In this document: piece after piece, positions 1 through 5,837 of the stretch
How positions within the stretch are numbered: position 1 is the stretch's first letter
Layout of the letters: each line of letters begins with the position of its first letter
NCBI GenBank assembly: GCA_009779045.1
Contig: WREZ01000018.1
Span: 1 to 12,041, forward strand
Direction of reading: 5' to 3'
DNA length: 12,041 bases
DNA from: Candidatus Bathycorpusculum sp.
GTDB lineage: Archaea > Thermoproteota > Bathyarchaeia > Bathyarchaeales > Bathycorpusculaceae
Program-made: the position numbers and the translations under genes
The notes under the pieces: generated by a model
Databases searched by the model: none
Seen by the model: the letters and a program-made list of their open reading frames with translations, nothing else
Told to the model about the DNA's origin: nothing

Positions 1-2
1 CT

Positions 3-125
3 ATACTATCTGTCACTTTAACTATAGCTTTAACTGTAATAATTACAGTGATTCTTTTTAAATTTGATTTAGACAAGCTTGCAAGATACGTTACAAGGAA
101 AAAGCCGAGTGTTAAGTATGAGTGA
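3..125 (+). CDS. C-terminal fragment of a membrane protein (5' end outside window)
   Basis: The frame starting at base 3 is open from the window edge to TGA at 123-125 and encodes about 40 residues. The first 19 or so are strongly hydrophobic (ILSVTLTIALTVIITVILF), typical of a last transmembrane helix. A Lys/Arg-rich tail ending KKPSVKYE follows, which the positive-inside rule would place in the cytoplasm. The other two forward frames stop within the first 61 bases. The next gene on the same strand begins 55 bp downstream, so co-transcription is possible. The family cannot be identified from this fragment. It could be any multi-pass or C-tail-anchored protein. Confidence 0.5.
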   Translation: MLSVTLTIALTVIITVILFKFDLDKLARYVTRKKPSVKYE

Positions 126-180
126 AAAAGTTGGCAAAAAATTAATTAAGTAACAATCTTTACGATATGTAGGTTAATTT

Positions 181-684
181 ATGTCAGTTAAGCAACGGCG
201 GTATGCTCTAAAATCTAAGGAAATAAAGCAAGTTTTATGTGAGGCCTCGCAACACTTCAAAATGGATCTAGATGTTTTGTTTGGTAGCAAAGCAGCCATT
301 GAGGCAGTTGAGTTTGATAGTGGTCAAATTTACATAGTTAATACAAAACCGGTAATGTTCAAAGCAGCAGGGATTTTTTTGCCACTTTTAGGTTTTACAG
401 AGTTTATAGAATTTGCTCCAAAGATAATTGTAGACATGGGTGCAGTACCTTTTGTATGTAAAGGGGCAAACGTTATGGCTCCAGGAATTCGACGTGTTGA
501 AGGTGAATTCTCCAAAGGAGATCTGTTAATTGTTGTTGATGAGAGGCATGGAAAAGCGTTAGCTTTAGGTGAGAGCATGTTTGATAGTGTAGCTTTTAAG
601 GAAATAAAAAGTGGTCCGGTAATTAAGACTCTGCATTATGTTAGTGACAAATATTGGAACATGACTAAACTATTAACTGAGTAA
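181..684 (+). CDS. Pre-PUA/PUA domain RNA-binding protein (archaeal MCT-1/Tma20-like)
   Basis: This 167-aa protein has the two-part layout of archaeal pre-PUA plus PUA proteins (COG2016-type). An alpha/beta N-terminal part spans about residues 1-75. A PUA domain spans about 80-155, with the typical KGANVMAPGI segment (94-103) and later KGDLLIVVDERHGKALALG. PUA domains bind structured RNA. The eukaryotic relatives MCT-1 and eIF2D act with the small ribosomal subunit in initiation and recycling; a translation role here is inferred from family. The length matches the family and there is no signal peptide or membrane segment, so it should be cytosolic. The ATG is supported by AGGT at 171-174 with 6-nt spacing. 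It ends 2 bp from the stop of the convergent ABC permease. Confidence 0.85.
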   Translation: MSVKQRRYALKSKEIKQVLCEASQHFKMDLDVLFGSKAAIEAVEFDSGQIYIVNTKPVMFKAAGIFLPLLGFTEFIEFAPKIIVDMGAVPFVCKGANVMAPGIRRVEGEFSKGDLLIVVDERHGKALALGESMFDSVAFKEIKSGPVIKTLHYVSDKYWNMTKLLTE

Positions 685-686
685 CA

Positions 687-1505
687 TTATTGTTTAGCCA
701 AGATTTCTTCTCTTTGGAATATTTTTATACTCACATAGTAAATTGCTATATCAATTGCTGCAAATATGCCAATTAGCATTATAAGCATTAGTGGGCCAAG
801 GAAGATTAGGCCAAATATTTGTGCAAATATTAAACCCATTATAGGCATTAATAGTACAATACTAATTTGTTGTGCTTCTTTGAAGCCTTTAACTTTTGAG
901 GATATCATAATGGTTAAACCTATACCGCATAGGGCAATCACAGGGGTTACACCAAACATCATTATAAGCCAAGTTACATTAGGAAGTAGTAACATTCCAA
1001 ACGTGCTAAAGGTTGTTACATCAACCATTATCATGTAAACGCTATATGCAACAAATGTTACAGCCATTGCTGGAATAAAGCAAACTAAGATTTTTCCAAG
1101 TAAAAGTTCACTATCACTAATAGGTGTAGCTAAAAGAGCCTCTATTGTTTTTCGTTCTCTTTCACCGGCAAAACTATCTGAACCAATTACACTTGAGACC
1201 ATCACGGGAACTATAAGAAGGATTGGCGCAAATAAGTAAACTAACATAATATATACAGCTACCATGTTAGGTGTCATATTGGCTAACATGTTTTGAACAG
1301 ATATTGGCAGATTTGGTATTAACACATTGAAGTCTTGATTATTGCTTACATTTGCGTCTGGCATGTTTCCAATAAGTCCAATGATTAAAGGAAGTGCAAC
1401 TGAGAAAATTAAAGGCACTATAATTATTGGCGTTAATATTTGCCAGTTTCGTTTTATTTCAAGCCAATCTTTTTTGAAGACAAGCCAGGCATTATGGAAA
1501 TTCAT
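687..1505 (-). CDS. ABC-2 type transporter permease (NatB-like)
   Basis: A 272-aa integral membrane protein, the transmembrane half of an exporter-type ABC system. Hydrophobic helices lie at about 25-46, 85-107, 138-161, 178-201, 213-232 and 235-258, giving the six-helix ABC-2 plan with a large external loop after helix 1 (about 47-84). The cytoplasmic segment IGSDSFAGERERKTIEALL (107-125) followed by ATPISDSELLLGK (126-138) is the conserved coupling region of NatB/ABC-2 permeases. The ATG overlaps the stop of the upstream ATPase gene as ATGA (1505-1502), so the two are translationally coupled and surely partners. The substrate cannot be read from sequence; sodium, drug, lipid or peptide export are all known in the family. 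It ends 2 bp from the convergent PUA gene, so any terminator must lie in that gene's antisense strand. Confidence 0.88.
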   Translation of the reverse strand: MNFHNAWLVFKKDWLEIKRNWQILTPIIIVPLIFSVALPLIIGLIGNMPDANVSNNQDFNVLIPNLPISVQNMLANMTPNMVAVYIMLVYLFAPILLIVPVMVSSVIGSDSFAGERERKTIEALLATPISDSELLLGKILVCFIPAMAVTFVAYSVYMIMVDVTTFSTFGMLLLPNVTWLIMMFGVTPVIALCGIGLTIMISSKVKGFKEAQQISIVLLMPIMGLIFAQIFGLIFLGPLMLIMLIGIFAAIDIAIYYVSIKIFQREEILAKQ

Positions 1506-2449
1506 TGTGTTTTGGCTCCTTCAGCTTTTATTAGTTTAAGATAAGCTTCTTCAAGTGAAACGCGTAACATGTTTACACCAAGAATTTGTCCGTTAGCTTC
1601 AACGATTGTTTTTACTATTTCAGGGGTAGCCATACGTATGTCTTCAACACTTATCCATAAGGAAGTTTCACAGGGTTTTGTGTTGACCTCTTTGACGTAT
1701 GCGCTATTTTTTAGAGTTTGGAGTATTGTATTTGTTATCTGTGTTAGGTCTATTTGTATAACTTGGCCTGTAGAGGTTTTTTCGCGTAGCTCGTCAGGTT
1801 TACCAATAAGAAGGCAGCAGCCTTTATTCATAAGCATTACACGATTACAAAGTTTTTCGGCATCTTCAAGATGATGCGTGCTTAGCAGGATAGTGCATTT
1901 TTCGTGTTGGCTTAGCTTAGCCATAAGGTCACGGATTTCCTTTGCAGATTCAGGATCTAAACCAGCCGTGGGTTCGTCTAAAAATAGTACAGGAGGTTTA
2001 TGTACGGTTGCTCGAATTATAGCTAATTTCTGTTTCATACCCTTACTAAATGTGCCCGCTTTGTCATTTCGGCGATCCCATAAATTAAAAAGCTCTAACA
2101 GCTCTTGAATTCGTTTTTTACGTTCAACAAAATCTGTTATACCATAGGCTTGCGCATAAAAGTCCATATTCTCATACGCAGTTAAACGTTCATACAAACT
2201 GGGGTTTTCGGTAAGTATACCTACAGATTTCCTAACTTGTATAGGATCTTTTTGAGTGTCATACCCTGCAACAGTAGCTGTACCATGAGTGGATGAAAGT
2301 AGACATGCAAGCATACGAATAGTCGTAGTTTTTCCAGCACCATTTGGGCCTAGAAAACCAAACACTTCACCCTTATCTATTTTAAATGAGACATTATCTA
2401 CAGCTATCAAGTTACCATATTTACGGGTCAAATTTACTGCTTCAATCAT
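1502..2449 (-). CDS. ABC transporter ATP-binding protein (NatA/DrrA-like)
   Basis: Nucleotide-binding subunit that powers the ABC-2 permease encoded next to it. Counted from ATG 2449 (315 aa), Walker A GPNGAGKT is at 34-41, the signature FSKGMKQ at 134-140, Walker B VLFLDEP at 154-160, the D-loop GLD at 163-165 and the switch His at 192, so the ATPase is intact. The FSKGMKQ signature and a roughly 90-residue C-terminal extension ending in LEEAYLKL are typical of the NatA/DrrA group that pairs with ABC-2 permeases. An in-frame GTG at 2464 would add five residues (MGCKG). I prefer ATG because family members usually begin M-I-E-A-x-x-L-T-x-x-Y-G and GGGA at 2462-2459 sits 9 nt upstream. However, the TATA box at 2487-2494 places the RNA start near 2464, so a leaderless GTG start cannot be excluded. 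Confidence 0.9.
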   Translation of the reverse strand: MIEAVNLTRKYGNLIAVDNVSFKIDKGEVFGFLGPNGAGKTTTIRMLACLLSSTHGTATVAGYDTQKDPIQVRKSVGILTENPSLYERLTAYENMDFYAQAYGITDFVERKKRIQELLELFNLWDRRNDKAGTFSKGMKQKLAIIRATVHKPPVLFLDEPTAGLDPESAKEIRDLMAKLSQHEKCTILLSTHHLEDAEKLCNRVMLMNKGCCLLIGKPDELREKTSTGQVIQIDLTQITNTILQTLKNSAYVKEVNTKPCETSLWISVEDIRMATPEIVKTIVEANGQILGVNMLRVSLEEAYLKLIKAEGAKTQ

Positions 2450-2486
2450 ACCCTTGCATCCCACACTTTTTTAATACAGATAAGAC

Positions 2487-2494
2487 TATTTAAA
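2487..2494 (-). promoter_or_regulatory. TATA box of the ABC exporter operon
   Basis: On the minus strand the sequence reads CCACTTTAAATAG, a good archaeal BRE/TATA match (core TTTAAATA). Its centre is 27 bp from base 2464. Archaeal transcription usually begins about 25-28 bp beyond the TATA centre, so the start is predicted within a few bases of 2464. This implies either a very short leader to ATG 2449 or a leaderless GTG at 2464. Confidence 0.5.
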
Positions 2495-2639
2495 GTGGAT
2501 AAAAAGGACATCTATAAGAGTAAACAATTAAGGCTACATTACACTATAGTATTTTGAGTTCAACTAGGCCAATTTTTTTTAGAAATTTATGTTTATATGA
2601 TATAGTGTTGTATGAGCTAAAGGTGTTTTTGCTAGATAA

Positions 2640-2649
2640 GTTTTTATTA
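2640..2649 (+). promoter_or_regulatory. Probable TATA element of the FKBP gene
   Basis: GTTTTTATTA lies about 50 bp before the FKBP start. The predicted RNA start near 2672 leaves a roughly 23-nt leader containing AGGATGA (2681-2687) as a plausible ribosome binding site. A second T/A-rich candidate, TTTATAT at 2592-2598, would give a longer leader. The rest of the 2465-2694 gap is AT-rich with a T8 run at 2573-2580, and I see no gene in it. Confidence 0.35.
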
Positions 2650-2694
2650 GCGTTTGAAACTTATTTGCCGGTATATCTAAAGGATGATTAAGAA

Positions 2695-3501
2695 ATGACC
2701 TTTCAAAAGGGAGACTTCATACTAATTAATTACACTGGAAAAGTCAAGGAAACAAATGAAGTTTTTGACACAACATATGAAGAAGTATCAAAAAGTGAAC
2801 ATCTTCACAGAGAAGGAGAGTTATATGAGCCTAAACTTGTTGTTATAGGCGAAGGCTGGGTTTTAAAAGCGTTAGATGATGCACTCTTAGATATGGAAAC
2901 AGAAAAAGCATCAACCGTAGAAATTCCAGCAGACAAAGCATTTGGTCAAAGAGACCCAGAAAAAATTAAACGTGTTCCTCTACGCCAATTGTTGGCAAGA
3001 GAAATCAACCCAATTATTGGAGCACGCATTGAATACCAAGGCAAAACAGCTACTGTCCGCGCCATAGGCGCAGGGAGAGTCCTGCTTGATTTCAATCCAC
3101 CTTTAGCTGGAAGAACACTTATTTATGAAGTTATAACCCAAAAGAAACTAAACAGCAGTGAAGAAAAAATTCTCTCACTTGTACACAGACGTGTTCCAGT
3201 TGTTGAAGAAGAAAAATTCAAAGTCACAATTGAAAACGACAACCTAACAATTGACATGCCAGAAGACACTTTCTATGTCGAAGGCATACAAATTGCAAAA
3301 CGCGGCATCGCAATGGACATACAAAAATACTTACCAGATCTTACACAAACACAATTCATCGAAACCTTCAAAACAGAACCAAAACCAGTAACCATGGCCA
3401 CCCCAACACTAACAACAGAACCAACTCCAGAGCCAAACCCAGAACCGACACCAGAAATAGAAACAGCAGAAGCAACACCAACTACAGAAACAGAAGTCTA
3501 A
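2695..3501 (+). CDS. FKBP-type peptidyl-prolyl isomerase, long archaeal (FKBP26-like) form
   Basis: A 268-aa cytosolic folding helper that isomerises Xaa-Pro bonds and acts as a chaperone. The FKBP fold is formed by residues 1-87 (KGDFILINYTGKVKETNEVFDTT, then VIGEGWVLKALDDAL and the VEIPADKAFG strand) and about 133-150 (NPPLAGRTLIYEV). An IF (insert-in-flap) chaperone domain of the SlyD type lies between them at about 88-132. A C-terminal domain (about 153-227) matches the layout of long archaeal FKBPs such as M. jannaschii FKBP26. Residues 228-268 are an unusual Pro/Thr/Glu-rich tail with PEPNPEPTPE, presumably disordered. There is no signal peptide. The ATG follows AGGATGA at 2681-2687. 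The gene is probably monocistronic, since a hairpin/T-tract terminator starts at its stop codon. Confidence 0.9.
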   Translation: MTFQKGDFILINYTGKVKETNEVFDTTYEEVSKSEHLHREGELYEPKLVVIGEGWVLKALDDALLDMETEKASTVEIPADKAFGQRDPEKIKRVPLRQLLAREINPIIGARIEYQGKTATVRAIGAGRVLLDFNPPLAGRTLIYEVITQKKLNSSEEKILSLVHRRVPVVEEEKFKVTIENDNLTIDMPEDTFYVEGIQIAKRGIAMDIQKYLPDLTQTQFIETFKTEPKPVTMATPTLTTEPTPEPNPEPTPEIETAEATPTTETEV

Positions 3502-3531
3502 ACGCTTCAAATAAGCGTTTAACATTTTTTT
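3499..3531 (+). terminator. Hairpin plus T-tract terminator of the FKBP gene
   Basis: A perfect 9-bp stem (TAAACGCTT 3499-3507 with AAGCGTTTA 3513-3521) closes a 5-nt loop. Four bases later come seven Ts (3525-3531), then another T7 run at 3542-3548. The FKBP stop codon forms the base of the stem. The T runs alone would suffice for archaeal termination; the hairpin makes the call strong. Confidence 0.75.
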
Positions 3532-3681
3532 GTCACGTCAATTTTTTTGTAATTAAATCAATTTTTTAATTCATAAATTGAAGGTTTAATGTAAAGTATA
3601 GTTGCTCCAAACAAGAATAATGTTAATGGAGGCCAGCAATAATTTGGTTTGTAAGTTTGTTGTTTATTGGTTTTGTGTAAA

Positions 3682-3687
3682 GTTTAA
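3682..3687. repeat. Left copy of GTTTAA, putative target-site duplication
   Basis: GTTTAA abuts the left terminal repeat of the element at 3688-3918 and is repeated in the same orientation at 3919-3924 immediately after the right terminal repeat. A 6-bp AT-rich match can occur by chance, but its exact placement at both borders favours a duplication. Confidence 0.45.
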
Positions 3688-3709
3688 CCTAAAATCCCGG
3701 AAAGTATAA

Positions 3710-3776
3710 CTATGTCTGAGTAATAGAGAGCGAATATTCGTTGAAACAACGATTGCGCGGTGAAATCGTGTTTTTG
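3710..3776 (+). ncRNA. Possible short structured RNA within the inverted-repeat element
   Basis: Two mutually exclusive hairpins are visible. Hairpin A has stem CGTTG/CAACG (3739-3743 with 3747-3751) extended by GCGAAT 3730-3735 pairing with 3752-3758 (one bulged G). Hairpin B has stem ACGATT/AATCGT (3749-3754 with 3764-3769), followed by GTTTTT (3770-3775), which looks like a terminator. Base 3749 onward is shared by both. A weak TATA-like stretch around 3680-3687 could start an RNA near 3710. The existence of a transcript is inference. The structures may simply be folding features of a small transposable element. Confidence 0.2.
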
Positions 3777-3788
3777 TATTAACTACAG

Positions 3789-3824
3789 CATAGTCATAAT
3801 TACACACAATATAACTATGTTTTT
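3789..3824 (+). terminator. Imperfect hairpin followed by T5 inside the element
   Basis: CATAGT (3789-3794) pairs with ACTATG (3814-3819); after one mismatch ATA (3796-3798) pairs with TAT (3810-3812). The stem is followed by five Ts at 3820-3824. Its arms are further copies of the inner end of the terminal repeats, so it may be transposon structure rather than a working terminator. Confidence 0.3.
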
Positions 3825-3918
3825 GCATTTTAGTTCACTAAAAAACACTTAAAAACCTTTAATTTCGTTATTCCGCCATTTTAACGAGATTTCATAGTTA
3901 CATCTTCGGGATTTTAGG

Positions 3919-3924
3919 GTTTAA
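3919..3924. repeat. Right copy of GTTTAA, containing the egsA stop codon
   Basis: This is the second GTTTAA. On the minus strand it reads TTAAAC and includes the TAA stop (3923-3921) of egsA. If the flanks are joined without the element, the left copy would supply the same stop codon. Confidence 0.45.
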
Positions 3925-4979
3925 TCGATAATGTTTGTTTCTTTGGCAATTGTTTGGCATGTTTTATAGTTAAGTTGTTGTTTATGTAGGATTGTGTAAC
4001 GTTCAGGGCGCATGGTTGGAGCTAATTCTATGGCTTTTATTATGTATTCGTCTTTTAGGTTTAATTCTTTAGCTGTTGTGGGGGCTCCAATCTGTTTTAG
4101 GGTGTCGCGTATTTGTTGCCAATTTGTTCCGTGGAGGAAAGCAGATATAATTGAGCCAATACCTACCTGTTCGCCGTGCATAGCATGACTGGGACTTATT
4201 AGGTCTAAGGCGTGGCTAAACAAGTGTTCAGAGCCACTACAGGGTCGACTACTTCCAGCAATGCTCATAGCTACGCCACAACTAATCAGAGCTTCAAGTA
4301 GAACGCGTAAACCACCAATGTTTTCTGGTTGGATTAGAGAAGCGTTTGCTGTAATTAATTGTGCGCTCATCAAGGATAAGCTTGCGGCGTATTCTCCATA
4401 ATACTCATTTGTGTCATTATGTGCAAGTTCCCAGTCTTTTACAGCAGTGAATTTGGCAATTACGTCGCCGCATCCGCTTATAACTGAGCGCCAAGGTGCT
4501 AAGGAAATTATATCTATGTCGGCAATTATTGCAAGAGGAGCTTGAGATAGTATAGAGTAATGTTTGTCTACGCCTTTCATTGATGCTAAAGGGCTAGCAA
4601 TTCCGTCATGAGAAACTGTTGTGGGAACGCTTATGAAGGGGATATTTTGTTTGCCGCTGTTAATTTTTGTGATATCTATTATTGTTCCGCCGCCAACTCC
4701 GAAGAGGATTTGGGGTTTAATTTCAGTTATTTGTTTTTCGATTATCTCAAGGTCTTTTGTTGCTGTTGTTTCAATAATTAAGTTATAGGGGTTCATTCCT
4801 GCCTGTTGGAGTAGGTCATAAACTTTTTTGCCTGCGACTTCATAGCTTTTTTTGCCAGAGATCATAAGAGCAGTGTCTTTTAGGTTTAGACGTTTTGTAA
4901 CTTCATTAACTCTGTTTAGTATTCCATTCCCAACGATTACTTCGCGGGGGAGCTGCATATAATGGTAAGGTAGTGTCAA
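3921..4979 (-). CDS. egsA: sn-glycerol-1-phosphate dehydrogenase
   Basis: Reduces dihydroxyacetone phosphate with NAD(P)H to sn-glycerol-1-phosphate, the backbone of archaeal ether lipids; cytosolic. The 352-aa length fits the family of iron/zinc-dependent dehydrogenases. Visible features are LPREVIVGNGIL at the start (10-21), dinucleotide-binding GVGGGTIIDITK (94-105), the PTTVSHDGIASP segment (119-130), and likely metal ligands Asp172 (GCGD), His252 (GSEH) and His268 (MHGE). All are present, so the enzyme should be active. The start used is TTG 4979, with GTGA 6 nt upstream and a TATA element about 30 bp away. An ATG at 4958 (MQLPREV) is the alternative but lacks a ribosome binding site. 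It is transcribed divergently from psmB, and its stop codon lies in the border of the inverted-repeat element. Confidence 0.92.
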   Translation of the reverse strand: MTLPYHYMQLPREVIVGNGILNRVNEVTKRLNLKDTALMISGKKSYEVAGKKVYDLLQQAGMNPYNLIIETTATKDLEIIEKQITEIKPQILFGVGGGTIIDITKINSGKQNIPFISVPTTVSHDGIASPLASMKGVDKHYSILSQAPLAIIADIDIISLAPWRSVISGCGDVIAKFTAVKDWELAHNDTNEYYGEYAASLSLMSAQLITANASLIQPENIGGLRVLLEALISCGVAMSIAGSSRPCSGSEHLFSHALDLISPSHAMHGEQVGIGSIISAFLHGTNWQQIRDTLKQIGAPTTAKELNLKDEYIIKAIELAPTMRPERYTILHKQQLNYKTCQTIAKETNIID

Positions 4980-5004
4980 GTTTGTTCACGTTATGTTTTA
5001 GGGC

Positions 5005-5014
5005 AATATTAAAT
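5005..5014 (-). promoter_or_regulatory. TATA element of egsA
   Basis: On the minus strand the bases read ATTTAATATT, centred near 5009. The predicted RNA start near 4982 is almost at the TTG start codon (4979), suggesting a leaderless or very short-leader mRNA. Confidence 0.4.
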
Positions 5015-5088
5015 CGTTTTTTGGGTGTTTAAACTTTTTTGATTTAGAAACATTTGGTCAATAATCGTTTTGTCTAATTGTATGTACC

Positions 5089-5101
5089 ATAATATTAATT
5101 A
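5089..5101 (+). promoter_or_regulatory. Candidate TATA element of the psmB-aCPSF1 operon
   Basis: ATAATATTAATTA in the egsA-psmB divergent gap is a TATA-like stretch that would start RNA near 5122 and give a leader of about 60 nt before ATG 5183. A second candidate, AATATATC at 5139-5146, would start RNA only about 13 nt before the ATG. I cannot decide between them by eye. The rest of 4980-5182 shows only AT-rich sequence, including the palindrome GTTTAAAC at 5027-5034. Confidence 0.3.
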
Positions 5102-5182
5102 GTCTGCCAGAAAGATATCATCTTGCTGCTTCCTACGGAATATATCTATCATGAACGAAATTTTAGGGAGAAGATAAAATCT

Positions 5183-5833
5183 ATGTCATCACAAAATAAT
5201 GTTGCTACTGAATTGGTCCTTAAAGGGACAACAACCATAGGCGTCGTTTGCACCGATGGAGTAATTCTTGCATCAGACACTAGGGTAACCATGGGATATT
5301 ATATTGCCCACAAATTTGGAAAGAAAGTTTACAAAGTTGACGAACACTTAGGAATGACCATAGCGGGCACTGTTGCCGATGCGCAAAAAGTTGTAGATAT
5401 TTTAACGGCAAATGCGAAACTTTATAGAATTAACATGAATCGTCCAATGCCGGTTGTTTCTGCAGCGCGTCTGGTTTCAAGTATTTTGTTTAATAATCGA
5501 TATGTTCCCTTATCAACTCAGGTTCTAGTTGGTGGTGTTGATGAAACTGGACCGCATGTTTTCAATTTAGATCCATATGGTAGTTTAATGGAAGAAAAGT
5601 CTGTATCAACAGGTTCAGGTTCACCAGTAGCTTATGGTATACTAGAAGATAATTACAGGGAGGGTTTGTCAATTAAAGAAATGTTGCCTACGATTGCCAG
5701 AGCAGTTAATGCTGCCATGAAGCGTGACGTGGCAAGTGGTAACAGTTATAATATAACTGTAATTGATGCTAACGGATACAAGGAGCTTACAGAGCAAGAA
5801 AAAGGTGAGCTTTTTTTGAATAGGGGAAGTTAA
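5183..5833 (+). CDS. psmB: 20S proteasome beta subunit (threonine protease)
   Basis: Catalytic subunit of the 20S proteasome, which forms the inner beta rings and degrades unfolded cytosolic proteins. Counted from ATG 5183 it has 216 residues, with a 15-residue propeptide ending LVLKG. Autocleavage would expose Thr16 (TTTIGVV) as the N-terminal nucleophile. In mature numbering Asp17 (SDTRVT), Arg19 and Lys33 (GKK) are in their conserved places, and STGSGSPVAYGILE is the usual later motif. It is therefore an active beta type. ATG 5183 is preferred because GGGAG (5166-5170) lies 12 nt upstream and the propeptide length is normal; a TTG at 5123 would add 20 unconserved residues. It is followed after 4 bp by the aCPSF1 gene, a proteasome/RNA-processing linkage seen in other archaea. 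Confidence 0.95.
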   Translation: MSSQNNVATELVLKGTTTIGVVCTDGVILASDTRVTMGYYIAHKFGKKVYKVDEHLGMTIAGTVADAQKVVDILTANAKLYRINMNRPMPVVSAARLVSSILFNNRYVPLSTQVLVGGVDETGPHVFNLDPYGSLMEEKSVSTGSGSPVAYGILEDNYREGLSIKEMLPTIARAVNAAMKRDVASGNSYNITVIDANGYKELTEQEKGELFLNRGS

Positions 5834-5837
5834 AAAG

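Larger units (their letters stand above)
3688..3918. mobile_element. Candidate 231-bp MITE-like element with terminal inverted repeats
   Basis: The left end CCTAAAATCCCG (3688-3699) is exactly repeated in inverse as CGGGATTTTAGG (3907-3918). With small gaps the similarity extends inward to 3714 on the left and 3893 on the right, where both arms end in TAACTATG or its complement. Directly outside both ends is the hexamer GTTTAA (3682-3687 and 3919-3924), as expected for a target-site duplication. The interior has no open reading frame of note but contains several hairpins. Such non-autonomous elements are moved by a transposase encoded elsewhere; no transposase is in this window and I cannot name the family. 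The right target copy overlaps the egsA stop codon, so the insertion left the protein intact. The alternative is a non-mobile palindromic regulatory region. Confidence 0.55.

Noticed and set aside
118..153. Mini-ORF MSEKVGKKLIK overlapping the end of the first partial gene
   Set aside because: Only 11 codons, no clear ribosome binding site and AT-rich surroundings; most likely chance.
2541..2608. ACACTATA (2541-2548) and TATAGTGT (2601-2608) inverted repeat before the FKBP gene
   Set aside because: Perfect but only 8 bp with a 52-bp gap in very AT-rich DNA, and not extendable on either side; chance is likely.
3502..3920. tRNA, C/D or H/ACA RNA, or CRISPR repeats in the longest gene-free gap
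   Set aside because: No cloverleaf, no paired C and D boxes, no convincing ACA-tailed pocketed stem and no regularly spaced direct repeats were found; the structure is better explained by the inverted-repeat element.
5151..5177. Short ATG frame MNEILGRR upstream of psmB
   Set aside because: Eight codons only; its bases include the psmB ribosome binding site, so it is probably leader sequence.
5123..5182. TTG-initiated 20-residue N-terminal extension of the proteasome beta subunit
   Set aside because: The extension has no family counterpart, while ATG 5183 has GGGAG upstream and yields a normal propeptide.
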